The position numbers were made by a program, and so were the translations under genes. The notes beneath the pieces were generated by a model. The model was not told where the DNA came from. It saw only the letters and a program-made list of their open reading frames with translations, and did not search any database. A stretch of 6,571 nt of DNA from Halanaerobiales bacterium (GTDB taxonomy: Bacteria; Bacillota; Halanaerobiia; Halanaerobiales; M55B127). The first letter of the stretch is position 1; every line of letters begins with the position of its first letter. This document shows, piece after piece, positions 1 through 5,510 of this stretch. The DNA lies in assembly GCA_021736965.1 (NCBI GenBank), contig JAIPEV010000097.1:1-6571 (forward strand), written 5' to 3'.

Positions 1-31
1 ATTATACCATATTATAAAACTGATAATTAAT

Positions 32-400
32 TTATTTCAATACTACAGTAGCTCCAGCTTCTTCAAGAGCTTCTTTCATCTTTTCAGCTTCTTCTTTACT
101 TAAACCTTCTTTAACATTTTGAGGTGCGTCATCAACAACAGCCTTAGCTTCTTTTAGGCCTAAACCTGTTAGTTCTCTTACTGATTTAATTACTTGTATT
201 TTTTTACTACCAATATTTTCTAAGAATACATCAAATTCAGTTTGTTCTTCATCCTCTGCTCCACCTTGAGCTGCTCCGCCTGCTACTGCAACCGGTGCTG
301 CAGCACTAACACCAAACTTATCTTCTAACTCTTCTACCAGTTCCGCTAATTCTAAAACAGACATTTTTTCAATAGCTTCAATAATTTCTTCCTTATTCAT
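32..400 (-). CDS. rplL: 50S ribosomal protein L7/L12
   Basis: L7/L12 forms the dimers of the mobile ribosomal stalk, which recruit translation GTPases and stimulate them. The 122 residues show the usual three parts. Residues 1-33 are the helical dimerisation and L10-binding domain, 34-52 are an Ala/Gly-rich hinge, and 54-122 are the factor-binding domain. The conserved stretch IKSVRELTGLGLKEAKAVV lies at about 71-89. The length is normal for the family. The ATG at 398-400 follows an AAGGAGG ribosome site at a good distance. The gene begins 23 nt after the rplJ stop, so the two are co-transcribed. Its dose is set by the L10 leader upstream of rplJ. The stop codon lies 31 nt from the window edge, and the next gene (rpoB in most relatives) is not visible. 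Identification is very secure. Confidence 0.98.
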   Translation of the reverse strand: MNKEEIIEAIEKMSVLELAELVEELEDKFGVSAAAPVAVAGGAAQGGAEDEEQTEFDVFLENIGSKKIQVIKSVRELTGLGLKEAKAVVDDAPQNVKEGLSKEEAEKMKEALEEAGATVVLK

Positions 401-423
401 TATATGTTCCTCCTTATTAATTT

Positions 424-939
424 TTATTCTTTTTGATCTTTAATTTGACTTAAAACATTAACTAAATTTCTCGTATTACCACTTAGTACATTTACAAAAC
501 CAGTGATGGGAGCTTTCATACTTGCAAATGCTTTAGCAAGAAGTTCTTCTCTAGATGGAATCTTTGCTAATGATTCAACCTTTTTTTTACTGATAATTTC
601 GCCGTTTAAAAATCCACCTTTTATTTCTAAAACATCATGAGCTTCAGCAAATTCATTTAATATTTTGGCTGGTGATACAACATCTTCAATACCAAAAGCA
701 ATTGCTGTAGGTCCACTTAAAAATTCATTAATCTCAGTGAGATCAGAATTATTTGCTGCTATTTTAGCTAAAGTATTTTTTACAACTTTGTAATCAACAT
801 CGGCTTCTCTTAACTTAGCTCTCAGTTCTGTCATTTCAGAAACTTTTAAACCAATATAATCAGTAATAACTAAAGACTTAGATTCTTTAAGTTTTTCTTG
901 TAATTCTTTTACAGCTGCTTCTTTATCTGGTCTAGCCAT
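424..939 (-). CDS. rplJ: 50S ribosomal protein L10 (stalk anchor)
   Basis: L10 is the stalk anchor. Its N-terminal domain sits on 23S rRNA next to L11, and its C-terminal helix carries the L7/L12 dimers. The 171-residue protein has the family's N-terminal features (KSLVITDYIGL at about 21-31, VDYKVVKNTL at about 48-57). The GPTAIAF segment lies at about 76-82. A C-terminal region from about 135 onward (LLAKAFASMKAPITGFVNVL) leads into the L12-binding helix. Length is normal. The ATG is preceded by GGGAGGTGA, which matches the anti-SD very well, about 10 nt upstream. The gene follows an L10 leader RNA with a terminator. In Firmicutes the L10-L12 complex is known to bind such leaders and cause premature termination, so autoregulation is expected. 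Confidence 0.98.
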   Translation of the reverse strand: MARPDKEAAVKELQEKLKESKSLVITDYIGLKVSEMTELRAKLREADVDYKVVKNTLAKIAANNSDLTEINEFLSGPTAIAFGIEDVVSPAKILNEFAEAHDVLEIKGGFLNGEIISKKKVESLAKIPSREELLAKAFASMKAPITGFVNVLSGNTRNLVNVLSQIKDQKE

Positions 940-993
940 CTAAAATAAGTCACCTCCCTGTGTCACCCATCCATATTTATCAATTATTAATTA

Positions 994-1022
994 AAATAAA
1001 AAACCTGCCACAGATAGGCAGG
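994..1022 (-). terminator. Intrinsic terminator/attenuator within the L10 leader
   Basis: On the minus strand CCTGCC (1022-1017) and GGCAGG (1009-1004) form a 6-bp GC-rich stem with a 7-nt loop. It is followed at once by TTTTTTATTTT (1003-993). The element lies 55 nt before the rplJ start, inside the leader, so it acts as an attenuator and not as the end of the upstream operon. Its loop and 3' arm overlap the antiterminator pairing described for the leader. Confidence 0.9.
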
Positions 1023-1139
1023 AAATCTTTATATAAACAGTAAATAAAACTGTTTAAAACAATTTATCACCTCGGCGGGAATATTTAAGCCTTAGCTGGC
1101 TCCCACTATCTATGGTTGGAGATTATTTAATTATTAACA
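994..1139 (-). ncRNA. L10 leader RNA (ribosomal protein autoregulatory leader of rplJL)
   Basis: The 242-nt gap between rplA and rplJ holds a structured leader, read on the minus strand from a likely start near 1139. It has the hallmark strings of the Firmicutes L10 leader: CCAACCATAGATAG at about 1106-1119 and CCGAGGTGA at about 1067-1075. Between them is a hairpin, AGCC (1101-1098) with GGCT (1091-1088), enclosed by GGG (1104-1102) with CCC (1079-1077). Next comes a second hairpin, TAAACAG (1056-1050) with CTGTTTA (1040-1034), and then an intrinsic terminator (1022-994). CCATAGATAG (1115-1106) can instead pair with CTATCTGTGG (1017-1008) over 10 bp, which would break the terminator. The pairings are seen in the sequence. 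The ligand, L10 with L12, is inferred from studied Bacillus leaders. Confidence 0.9.
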
Positions 1140-1145
1140 AAATCA

Positions 1146-1175
1146 ATCATAACATATATATTTAATAAATGTCAA
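1146..1175 (-). promoter_or_regulatory. Promoter of rplJ-rplL (vegetative sigma type)
   Basis: A perfect -35 box TTGACA (1175-1170) is separated by 18 nt from TATGAT (1151-1146). A TG one base upstream of the -10 box makes it an extended -10. Transcription would begin near 1139, just before the L10 leader. The -35 box lies only a few bases after the rplA stop codon. There is no terminator after rplA, so rplJL can also receive readthrough from the upstream operon. Confidence 0.85.
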
Positions 1176-1181
1176 CTGTTT

Positions 1182-1889
1182 TTATCTACCAATTGCCTTT
1201 AATGCAGCATTAGGATCTATCCTTACCCCTGGTCCCATTGTAGATGAGACAGTTATAGATTTAAAATATTTACCTTTGGCTGCTGCAGGTCTTTCTGACA
1301 TTAATACATCCATTAGCTTTTTAAAGTTATCTACTAATGCCATATGTTCAAATGATACTTTACCAATAGGTAAATGCATATTACCTTCACTATCAACTCT
1401 ATATTCAAGCTTACCAGCTTTAAACTCTTCAATTGATTCAGCTAAATCAAAGGTTACAGTCCCTGCTTTTGGATTAGGCATTAAACCCTTTGGACCTAAT
1501 ATTCTACCTAATTTTCCAACTACACTCATCATATCAGGAGTAGCAATTGCTAAATCAAAGTCTAACCATCCGCCTTCGATTTTTTCAGCTAATTCTTCTT
1601 GTCCAACTTCATCTGCTCCTGCTTCTTCAGCTTCACGGGCTTTTTCACCTTTGGCAAAAACAACTATTTTTACTTCCTGTCCCGTGCCATGGGGTAAAAC
1701 TAAAGTACCTCTGATGTTTTGATCAGCATGTTTAGGATTTACACCTAATTTTGCTGTGAATTCAATTGTCTCATCAAAGTTCGCACTGGCTAAGTTTTTT
1801 GCTAATTCAAGTGCTTTCTGTGGTTCATAAAGTTCATTTCTATCTACTTTCGTTAAAGCTTCTTTATACCTTTTACTGTGTTTTGACAT
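1182..1889 (-). CDS. rplA: 50S ribosomal protein L1
   Basis: L1 binds 23S rRNA at the mobile L1 stalk near the E site and helps release deacylated tRNA. In many bacteria it also represses its own mRNA through a mimic of that rRNA site. The 235-residue protein is of normal length. It has the family motifs LGRILGPKGLMPNPKAGTVT at about 127-146, the RNA-contact region around 160-180 (EYRVDSEGNMHLPIGK) and STMGPGVRID at about 216-225. The ATG at 1887-1889 is preceded by AAAGGAGGAG at good spacing. A probable L1-binding hairpin lies just upstream of that ribosome site (1905-1930). The gene follows rplK by 52 nt and is the last gene before the rplJ promoter. Confidence 0.98.
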   Translation of the reverse strand: MSKHSKRYKEALTKVDRNELYEPQKALELAKNLASANFDETIEFTAKLGVNPKHADQNIRGTLVLPHGTGQEVKIVVFAKGEKAREAEEAGADEVGQEELAEKIEGGWLDFDLAIATPDMMSVVGKLGRILGPKGLMPNPKAGTVTFDLAESIEEFKAGKLEYRVDSEGNMHLPIGKVSFEHMALVDNFKKLMDVLMSERPAAAKGKYFKSITVSSTMGPGVRIDPNAALKAIGR

Positions 1890-1904
1890 AAAATCTCCTC
1901 CTTT

Positions 1905-1930
1905 GTGGTATTAACGGTATTACCTCCCAC
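1905..1930 (-). promoter_or_regulatory. Putative L1-binding autoregulatory RNA element before rplA
   Basis: In the rplK-rplA gap the mRNA reads GUGGGAGGUA (1930-1921), AUACCGUUAA (1920-1911), UACCAC (1910-1905). GUGG at the 5' end pairs with CCAC at the 3' end. An inner UAAU/GUUA pairing with an ACC loop leaves an asymmetric internal loop of purines. The flanks GUGGGAGG and AAUACCAC match, as I recall them, the two strands of the L1 site in bacterial 23S rRNA. The 3' arm directly abuts the rplA Shine-Dalgarno AAAGGAGG, so bound L1 would sit at the ribosome entry site. The pairing is seen; L1 binding is inferred from the known rRNA-mimicry mechanism. Confidence 0.75.
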
Positions 1931-1941
1931 TAATTAAAACT

Positions 1942-2364
1942 TTACTCAACTAAAATGCCCATACTACGAGCAGTACCCTCGATCATACTCATTGCAGCTT
2001 CTATACTGCCTGCATTTAAATCTTCCATCTTTGTTTCCGCGATCTCTTTTACATCTGCTTTGCTAACTGTTGCAACCTTTTCAACATTTGGTTCACCAGA
2101 AGCAGTTTCTATACCTGCTGCTTGTTTTAGTAAGATAGAAGCAGGTGGTGTTTTTGTAATAAAGTCAAAACTTCTATCAGCATATACAGTAATTTCTACC
2201 GGAATAATTGTACCCTGTTTATCAGAAGTTTTTGCATTAAAAGCCTTACAGAAATCCATAATATTAACACCATGTTGTCCTAAAGCAGGTCCTACTGGTG
2301 GGGCTGGATTAGCTTGTCCACCTGGAATTTGAAGTTTTATATTTCCTATAACTTTTTTTGCCAT
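1942..2364 (-). CDS. rplK: 50S ribosomal protein L11
   Basis: L11 binds the GTPase-associated region of 23S rRNA at the base of the stalk. It takes part in factor-dependent GTP hydrolysis and in the stringent response trigger. The 140 residues show the proline-rich N-terminal segment PGGQANPAPPVGPALGQHGV at about 14-33, where thiostrepton-resistance changes occur in other species. The C-terminal RNA-binding domain follows, ending in MEDLNAGSIEAAMSMIEGTA (113-132) and then RSMGI. Length is normal for the family. The ATG at 2362-2364 has AAAGGAGG about 9 nt upstream. It lies 33 nt after nusG and 52 nt before rplA. I found no L1-site-like sequence upstream of rplK itself; that element sits after it instead. 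Confidence 0.98.
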   Translation of the reverse strand: MAKKVIGNIKLQIPGGQANPAPPVGPALGQHGVNIMDFCKAFNAKTSDKQGTIIPVEITVYADRSFDFITKTPPASILLKQAAGIETASGEPNVEKVATVSKADVKEIAETKMEDLNAGSIEAAMSMIEGTARSMGILVE

Positions 2365-2397
2365 AACAGTTTGCCTCCTTTCGTCTTTAAATATCTA

Positions 2398-2928
2398 TTA
2401 CTCAGGTTCAACTTGAGTAAATTCAAGTTCAACTGGAGTCTCTCTACCAAACATCGATACCATAACTTTTACCTTTTGCTGTTGAGGATGTATTTCTTGT
2501 ACAATTCCAATAAATTCTTCAAAAGGTCCATCAGTAACCATTACCTTATCTCCAACTTCAAAGTCAATACTTATCTCTTTATCTTTAAGGCCCATTCCTG
2601 AAAGTATATGATCTATTTCTGCTTTTTCTAAAGGCAGTGGTCTAGTACCACTACTTACAAAGCCTGTTACACCTGGAGTATTTCTTACTACATACCAGGT
2701 TTCATCGTTCATTTCCATTTGAACAATAATATATCCAGGAAAGATTTTTTTATCTACTATTTTTTTCTTTCCCTTTCTCTTACGGATCTTTTCCTCAGTA
2801 GGGACTAAGATCTCTTTGATCTTTTCACCGATACCTATACTTTCTATTCTTTTTTCTAAATTGGCCTTAACTTTTTTTTCGTGGCCTGAATAGGTATGTA
2901 CGACATACCATTGAGTTTTATCTTCCAT
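2398..2928 (-). CDS. nusG: Transcription termination/antitermination factor NusG
   Basis: NusG binds the RNA polymerase clamp through its NGN domain and affects pausing and Rho activity. Its KOW domain can bind S10 or Rho. The 176 residues contain the NGN domain at about 5-110, opening with WYVVHTYSGHEKKV and including KIFPGYIIVQM (61-71) and NTPGVTGFV (83-91). The KOW domain runs from about 123 to the end and contains FEVGDKVMVTDGPFEEF. The ATG is the only sensible start: an in-frame TAA lies two codons upstream, and the family's N terminus begins just here. There is no Shine-Dalgarno sequence next to the ATG. The nearest one is about 33 nt upstream, beyond a hairpin (see the separate element). 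The neighbours secE and rplK fit the usual secE-nusG-rplK order. Confidence 0.98.
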   Translation of the reverse strand: MEDKTQWYVVHTYSGHEKKVKANLEKRIESIGIGEKIKEILVPTEEKIRKRKGKKKIVDKKIFPGYIIVQMEMNDETWYVVRNTPGVTGFVSSGTRPLPLEKAEIDHILSGMGLKDKEISIDFEVGDKVMVTDGPFEEFIGIVQEIHPQQQKVKVMVSMFGRETPVELEFTQVEPE

Positions 2929-2967
2929 ATTTTAAGGATTCTATATAATAAGAATCCCCACCTCCTT
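2929..2967 (-). promoter_or_regulatory. nusG ribosome binding site with hairpin between SD and ATG
   Basis: A strong AAGGAGG lies at 2967-2961, just after the secE stop, but the nusG ATG is at 2928. That gap is far too long for direct use. Between them GGATTCT (2957-2951) pairs with AGAATCC (2942-2936) around an 8-nt loop. Two G-U pairs and one U-A pair can extend the stem to 10 bp. Folding the hairpin leaves about 10 unpaired nucleotides between SD and ATG, or about 4 with the extended stem. I infer that the hairpin sets a working spacing. It lacks a T tract, so it is not a terminator. Confidence 0.7.
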
Positions 2968-2969
2968 AA

Positions 2970-3170
2970 TTACATAATAAATGGAGAAATAATGTTTGTT
3001 AAAATCAAATCAATAACACCAATAAAAGTAATTAATACAACTACAGTAATTAAAACTACTACTGTATAAGATTGTAAGTCTTTTCTGCTGGGCCAGTTTA
3101 CCTTTCTGAGTTCCAGTCTAACTTTTTTTAAGAACTTACCTATTTTCCCTAAGAAACCTAATTTGGCCAT
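2970..3170 (-). CDS. secE: Preprotein translocase subunit SecE
   Basis: SecE is the essential clamp subunit of the SecYEG membrane translocon. This is the short, single-spanning Gram-positive form of 66 residues. A basic amphipathic N-terminal part carries the signature LRKVNWPSRKD at about 21-31. One transmembrane helix follows at about 36-60, rich in Val, Ile and Leu. I chose the ATG at 3168-3170. An in-frame GTG three codons upstream (3177-3179) sits only 1 nt after the AAGGA ribosome site (3185-3181), too close to use, whereas the chosen ATG is 10 nt away. It lies between rpmG and nusG as in most Firmicutes. No tRNA-Trp gene fits in the 43-nt gap upstream. Confidence 0.95.
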   Translation of the reverse strand: MAKLGFLGKIGKFLKKVRLELRKVNWPSRKDLQSYTVVVLITVVVLITFIGVIDLILTNIISPFIM

Positions 3171-3213
3171 GTAAATCACTTCCTTAATTTGAATTTATTT
3201 TTAAAATAACTAT

Positions 3214-3363
3214 CTATTTTGTCTCCCGATGTAATGTATGTTCTTTACAATGCTTACAGTATTTTTTCATCTCAAGCCTACCACGCATTTTTTGTTTGTT
3301 CTTTGTGGTGGTATAATTTCTATTTTTACATTCTGTACACTCTAATTTAATTTTTTCGCGCAT
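3214..3363 (-). CDS. rpmG: 50S ribosomal protein L33, zinc-ribbon type
   Basis: This short gene encodes 49 residues beginning MREKIKLECTECKNRNYTTT and ending LHRETK. L33 is a small protein of the large subunit near the E site. Two Cys pairs, C9-x-x-C12 and C36-x-x-C39, form the zinc ribbon of the C+ type. Bacteria that have C- paralogues often replace this form when zinc is scarce. The motifs NYTTTKNK and the basic C terminus are typical. The ATG at 3361-3363 is preceded by GAGGGGGTG at normal spacing. It is the first gene of the rpmG-secE-nusG-rplK-rplA unit, about 75 nt from the proposed transcription start, and is 43 nt upstream of secE. Confidence 0.96.
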   Translation of the reverse strand: MREKIKLECTECKNRNYTTTKNKQKMRGRLEMKKYCKHCKEHTLHRETK

Positions 3364-3444
3364 GGTGCCACCCCCTCAGTTGACCAATATTAAATCTATA
3401 TCTATATATAATTAGGTTATTTTTAGATATTTACAGCCTTAATC

Positions 3445-3473
3445 ACTTTATCATATCTATTAATAAAAGTCAA
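3445..3473 (-). promoter_or_regulatory. Promoter of the rpmG-secE-nusG-rplK-rplA unit
   Basis: TTGACT (3473-3468) is followed after 17 nt by TAAAGT (3450-3445). A TG one base upstream of the -10 box gives an extended -10 (TGATAAAGT). It lies between the tuf terminator and rpmG and would give a leader of roughly 75 nt. That leader is very A/T-rich, with only weak pairings such as ATATCT with AGATAT, and I see no recognisable riboswitch in it. Confidence 0.75.
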
Positions 3474-3481
3474 CAAGTTTT

Positions 3482-3510
3482 AAAAAGCATGTGCACTCAG
3501 CACATGCTTT
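3482..3510 (-). terminator. Intrinsic terminator after tuf
   Basis: On the minus strand AAAGCATGTGC (3510-3500) and GCACATGCTTT (3494-3484) form a perfect 11-bp stem with a 5-nt loop, TGAGT. The 3' arm ends in TTT and continues with TT, giving five Ts. It starts 30 nt after the tuf stop and separates the sigH-tuf transcript from the rpmG promoter. The palindrome could also work on the plus strand, but no gene points that way. Confidence 0.9.
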
Positions 3511-3540
3511 AATACATGGTGTTTATTTAACTTAAATTAA

Positions 3541-4734
3541 CTACTCAACTATTTCAGTTACAACACCAGAAGCAACAGTATGTCCACCTTCACGAATCGC
3601 AAATCTTAATCCTTCTTCCATTGCAATTGGAGTGATTAACTGCCCGAACATCTCTATGTTATCTCCAGGCATTACCATCTCTACTCCTTCTGGAAGATGT
3701 ATGGTTCCTGTTACATCTGTTGTCCTAAAGTAAAACTGTGGTCTGTATCCATCAAAAAATGGAGTGTGACGTCCTCCCTCATCTTTGGATAGTACATATA
3801 CCTCTGACTTGAACTTTGTATGAGGGGTTATACTGCCTGGCTCTGCTAATACCTGACCCCTCTCTATATCTTCTCTCTTTACTCCTCTAAGTAAGGCTCC
3901 TATATTATCTCCAGCTACTGCCTCATCTAGTAACTTCCTAAACATCTCTACTCCTGTTACTACTGTAGTCTCGGTCTCTTTGATCCCTACTATTTCTACC
4001 TCATCTTGGGGATGTAAGGTCCCTCTGTCTACCCTACCTGTTGCCACTGTTCCACGTCCCTTTATTGAAAATATATCTTCTACCGGCATCAAAAATGGTA
4101 AGTCACTATCTCTTTCTGGCTCCGGTATATATTTATCTACTTCGTGCATTAACTCTACTATCTTTTTACCCCAGGGCCCTTCTGGATCTGCATTCTCTAA
4201 TGCCTTTAATGCTGAGCCTACTATTACTGGAACATCGTCTCCTGGAAAATCGTACTCATTTAATAAGTCTCTTACTTCCATCTCTACTAATTCTATTAAC
4301 TCTTCATCATCTACCATATCTGCTTTGTTTAAAAATACCACTATACTTGGAACTCCTACCTGACGAGCTAATAATATATGCTCTCTTGTCTGGGGCATAG
4401 GGCCATCTGCTGCTGATACTACCAAGATCGCTCCATCCATCTGAGCTGCTCCTGTAATCATATTCTTTACATAGTCAGCGTGACCTGGACAGTCTACATG
4501 AGCATAGTGCCTTTTTTCTGTCTCATACTCAACATGAGAGGTCGCTATTGTTATTCCTCTCTCCTTTTCTTCTGGTGCATTGTCGATTGAGTCAAAGTCT
4601 CTAACCTCTGCACCACCATAGTTGTGTAGTACAGATGTGATTGCTGCTGTTAATGTTGTCTTACCATGATCAACATGTCCTATCGTTCCAATATTAAGAT
4701 GTGGTTTTGTTCTTTCAAATTTCTGCTTAGCCAT
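3541..4734 (-). CDS. tuf: Translation elongation factor Tu
   Basis: EF-Tu delivers aminoacyl-tRNA to the ribosome with GTP. The 397 residues are of usual length and all G motifs are intact: GHVDHGKT (19-26), RGITI with its switch Thr (T62), DCPGH (81-85), NKAD (136-139) and SAL (174-176). Domains 2 and 3 follow. I chose the ATG at 4732-4734. An upstream ATG (4741-4743) overlaps the AAAGGAG ribosome site, and the chosen one is 9 nt from it. Several positions look unusual for a Firmicutes EF-Tu: GITIATSHVEY, RVDRGTLHPQDEV, DNIEMFGQLI and GGHTVASGVV where GGRTVGAGVV is common. Codon use is also odd: 18 of 27 Ile codons are ATA. It sits between sigH and rpmG, a known place for a tuf copy in clostridia. 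No strong own promoter is visible, only a TATAAT at 4776-4771 without a good -35 box. Confidence 0.98.
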   Translation of the reverse strand: MAKQKFERTKPHLNIGTIGHVDHGKTTLTAAITSVLHNYGGAEVRDFDSIDNAPEEKERGITIATSHVEYETEKRHYAHVDCPGHADYVKNMITGAAQMDGAILVVSAADGPMPQTREHILLARQVGVPSIVVFLNKADMVDDEELIELVEMEVRDLLNEYDFPGDDVPVIVGSALKALENADPEGPWGKKIVELMHEVDKYIPEPERDSDLPFLMPVEDIFSIKGRGTVATGRVDRGTLHPQDEVEIVGIKETETTVVTGVEMFRKLLDEAVAGDNIGALLRGVKREDIERGQVLAEPGSITPHTKFKSEVYVLSKDEGGRHTPFFDGYRPQFYFRTTDVTGTIHLPEGVEMVMPGDNIEMFGQLITPIAMEEGLRFAIREGGHTVASGVVTEIVE

Positions 4735-4797
4735 TATATTCATCTCCTTTGTTAAAATTCTTGCTTAATAATTATATCTTTTTAATATTCATATAAA

Positions 4798-5442
4798 TTA
4801 TATGTCATGTTTTTTTAGAAATTCCTCTAACTTTCTTTTTACCCTTTGTAAAGCATTATCAACTGATTTAACGTGTTTATCTAAAGTATCAGCAATATTT
4901 TGATATGATTTACCATTAAGATATTCCTGTAACACATTAAATTCCAAAGTACTTAACATTTCACTAATCTGGTTTTCAATTAGATCATAAGTCTCTTTAC
5001 TGACAAATAGTTCTTCAGGATTGTTAAGTTTAGTACCCTTTAAAATATCAAGTAAAGTTCGATCAGATTCCTCATCATAAATCGGTTTATTTAAAGAAAC
5101 ATAGGAATTTAATGGTTGGTGTTTTTGTCGTGTTGCTGCCTTTATTGCAGTTATGATTTGTCTGGTAATACACAGTTCTGCAAAAGCCCTAAAAGAAGCC
5201 AGGCGGTCAATCTTGTAATCTCTAACTGCTTTATATAAACCAATCATGCCTTCCTGTACAATATCTTCTCTACCTGCTCCAACAAGGAAATATGACCTTG
5301 ATTTAGCCAATACAAAATTTTTGTACCTTTTAATTAGTACCTCTTCAGCCCTTGAATCACCTTCATGAATTATCTCAATTAATTCATCATCACTTAGCTG
5401 GCTATAGTCTTGAAATTCAACTTCTTGGGCATTTGTGCTCAA
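4798..5442 (-). CDS. sigH: RNA polymerase sigma factor SigH (Spo0H-like)
   Basis: SigH is a sigma-70-family factor that directs transition-phase transcription. In Bacillus and Clostridium it drives early sporulation and competence genes. The 214 residues carry region 2 at about 34-104. It includes the core-binding stretch EDIVQEGMIGLYKAVRDYK (59-77) and FAELCITRQIITAIKAATRQ (87-106). The region-4 helix-turn-helix lies at about 158-207 (GKSYQNIADTL, HVKSVDNALQRVKRKLEE). These strings closely match Spo0H as I recall it, so a generic ECF factor is excluded. The start is TTG (5442-5440). A GGGGGG ribosome site lies 7 nt upstream, and the next Met is deep inside region 2. A near-consensus promoter lies upstream. 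Whether the organism sporulates cannot be told from this window. Confidence 0.95.
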   Translation of the reverse strand: MSTNAQEVEFQDYSQLSDDELIEIIHEGDSRAEEVLIKRYKNFVLAKSRSYFLVGAGREDIVQEGMIGLYKAVRDYKIDRLASFRAFAELCITRQIITAIKAATRQKHQPLNSYVSLNKPIYDEESDRTLLDILKGTKLNNPEELFVSKETYDLIENQISEMLSTLEFNVLQEYLNGKSYQNIADTLDKHVKSVDNALQRVKRKLEEFLKKHDI

Positions 5443-5472
5443 CCAGAATCCCCCCTTATTTTATACATTAAT

Positions 5473-5501
5473 ATTATACTGTTTTAGTCTTTTATAGTCA
5501 A
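5473..5501 (-). promoter_or_regulatory. Promoter of sigH (and probably tuf)
   Basis: TTGACT (5501-5496), a 17-nt spacer and a perfect TATAAT (5478-5473) make a near-consensus vegetative promoter. It begins 10 nt after the rlmB stop codon. The start point would be near 5466, giving a leader of about 24 nt before the TTG start. No terminator separates sigH from tuf, so this promoter probably also feeds tuf. Confidence 0.85.
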
Positions 5502-5510
5502 GGATTATAT

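Noticed and set aside
1..31. Region after rplL toward the expected rpoB
   Set aside because: It is 31 nt of A/T-rich sequence without a terminator, ribosome site or start that can be called.
1276..1722. Plus-strand open frame of 148 codons opposite rplA
   Set aside because: It is the antisense shadow of a secure L1 gene, with no ribosome site or recognisable protein.
1955..2332. Plus-strand open frame opposite rplK
   Set aside because: Shadow of L11; composition follows the reverse reading of a conserved gene.
2314..2601. Plus-strand open frame across the rplK-nusG junction
   Set aside because: Low-complexity Phe/Leu/Asn-rich translation over two real genes, with no support for expression.
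2933..2960. secE-nusG hairpin as a transcription terminator
   Set aside because: The stem is followed by TTAAAATATG, not by a T run, and it lies in a conserved operon.
3171..3179. Upstream GTG start for secE giving three extra residues
   Set aside because: The ribosome site AAGGA ends 1 nt before this GTG, which is too close; the ATG at 3170 is properly spaced.
3180..3213. tRNA-Trp gene between rpmG and secE, as found in some bacteria
   Set aside because: The gap is too short for a tRNA and has no cloverleaf-like arms.
3364..3440. Possible riboswitch or protein-binding leader before rpmG
   Set aside because: Only short A/T pairings are visible and no known leader motif; I cannot support a structure.
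3980..4400. Two overlapping plus-strand open frames opposite tuf
   Set aside because: Both are shadows of EF-Tu; a Leu/Ser-rich translation is expected from the reverse of purine-rich mRNA.
4735..4743. Upstream ATG for tuf giving three extra residues
   Set aside because: This ATG directly abuts the AAAGGAG ribosome site, and EF-Tu proteins normally begin MAK at the next ATG.
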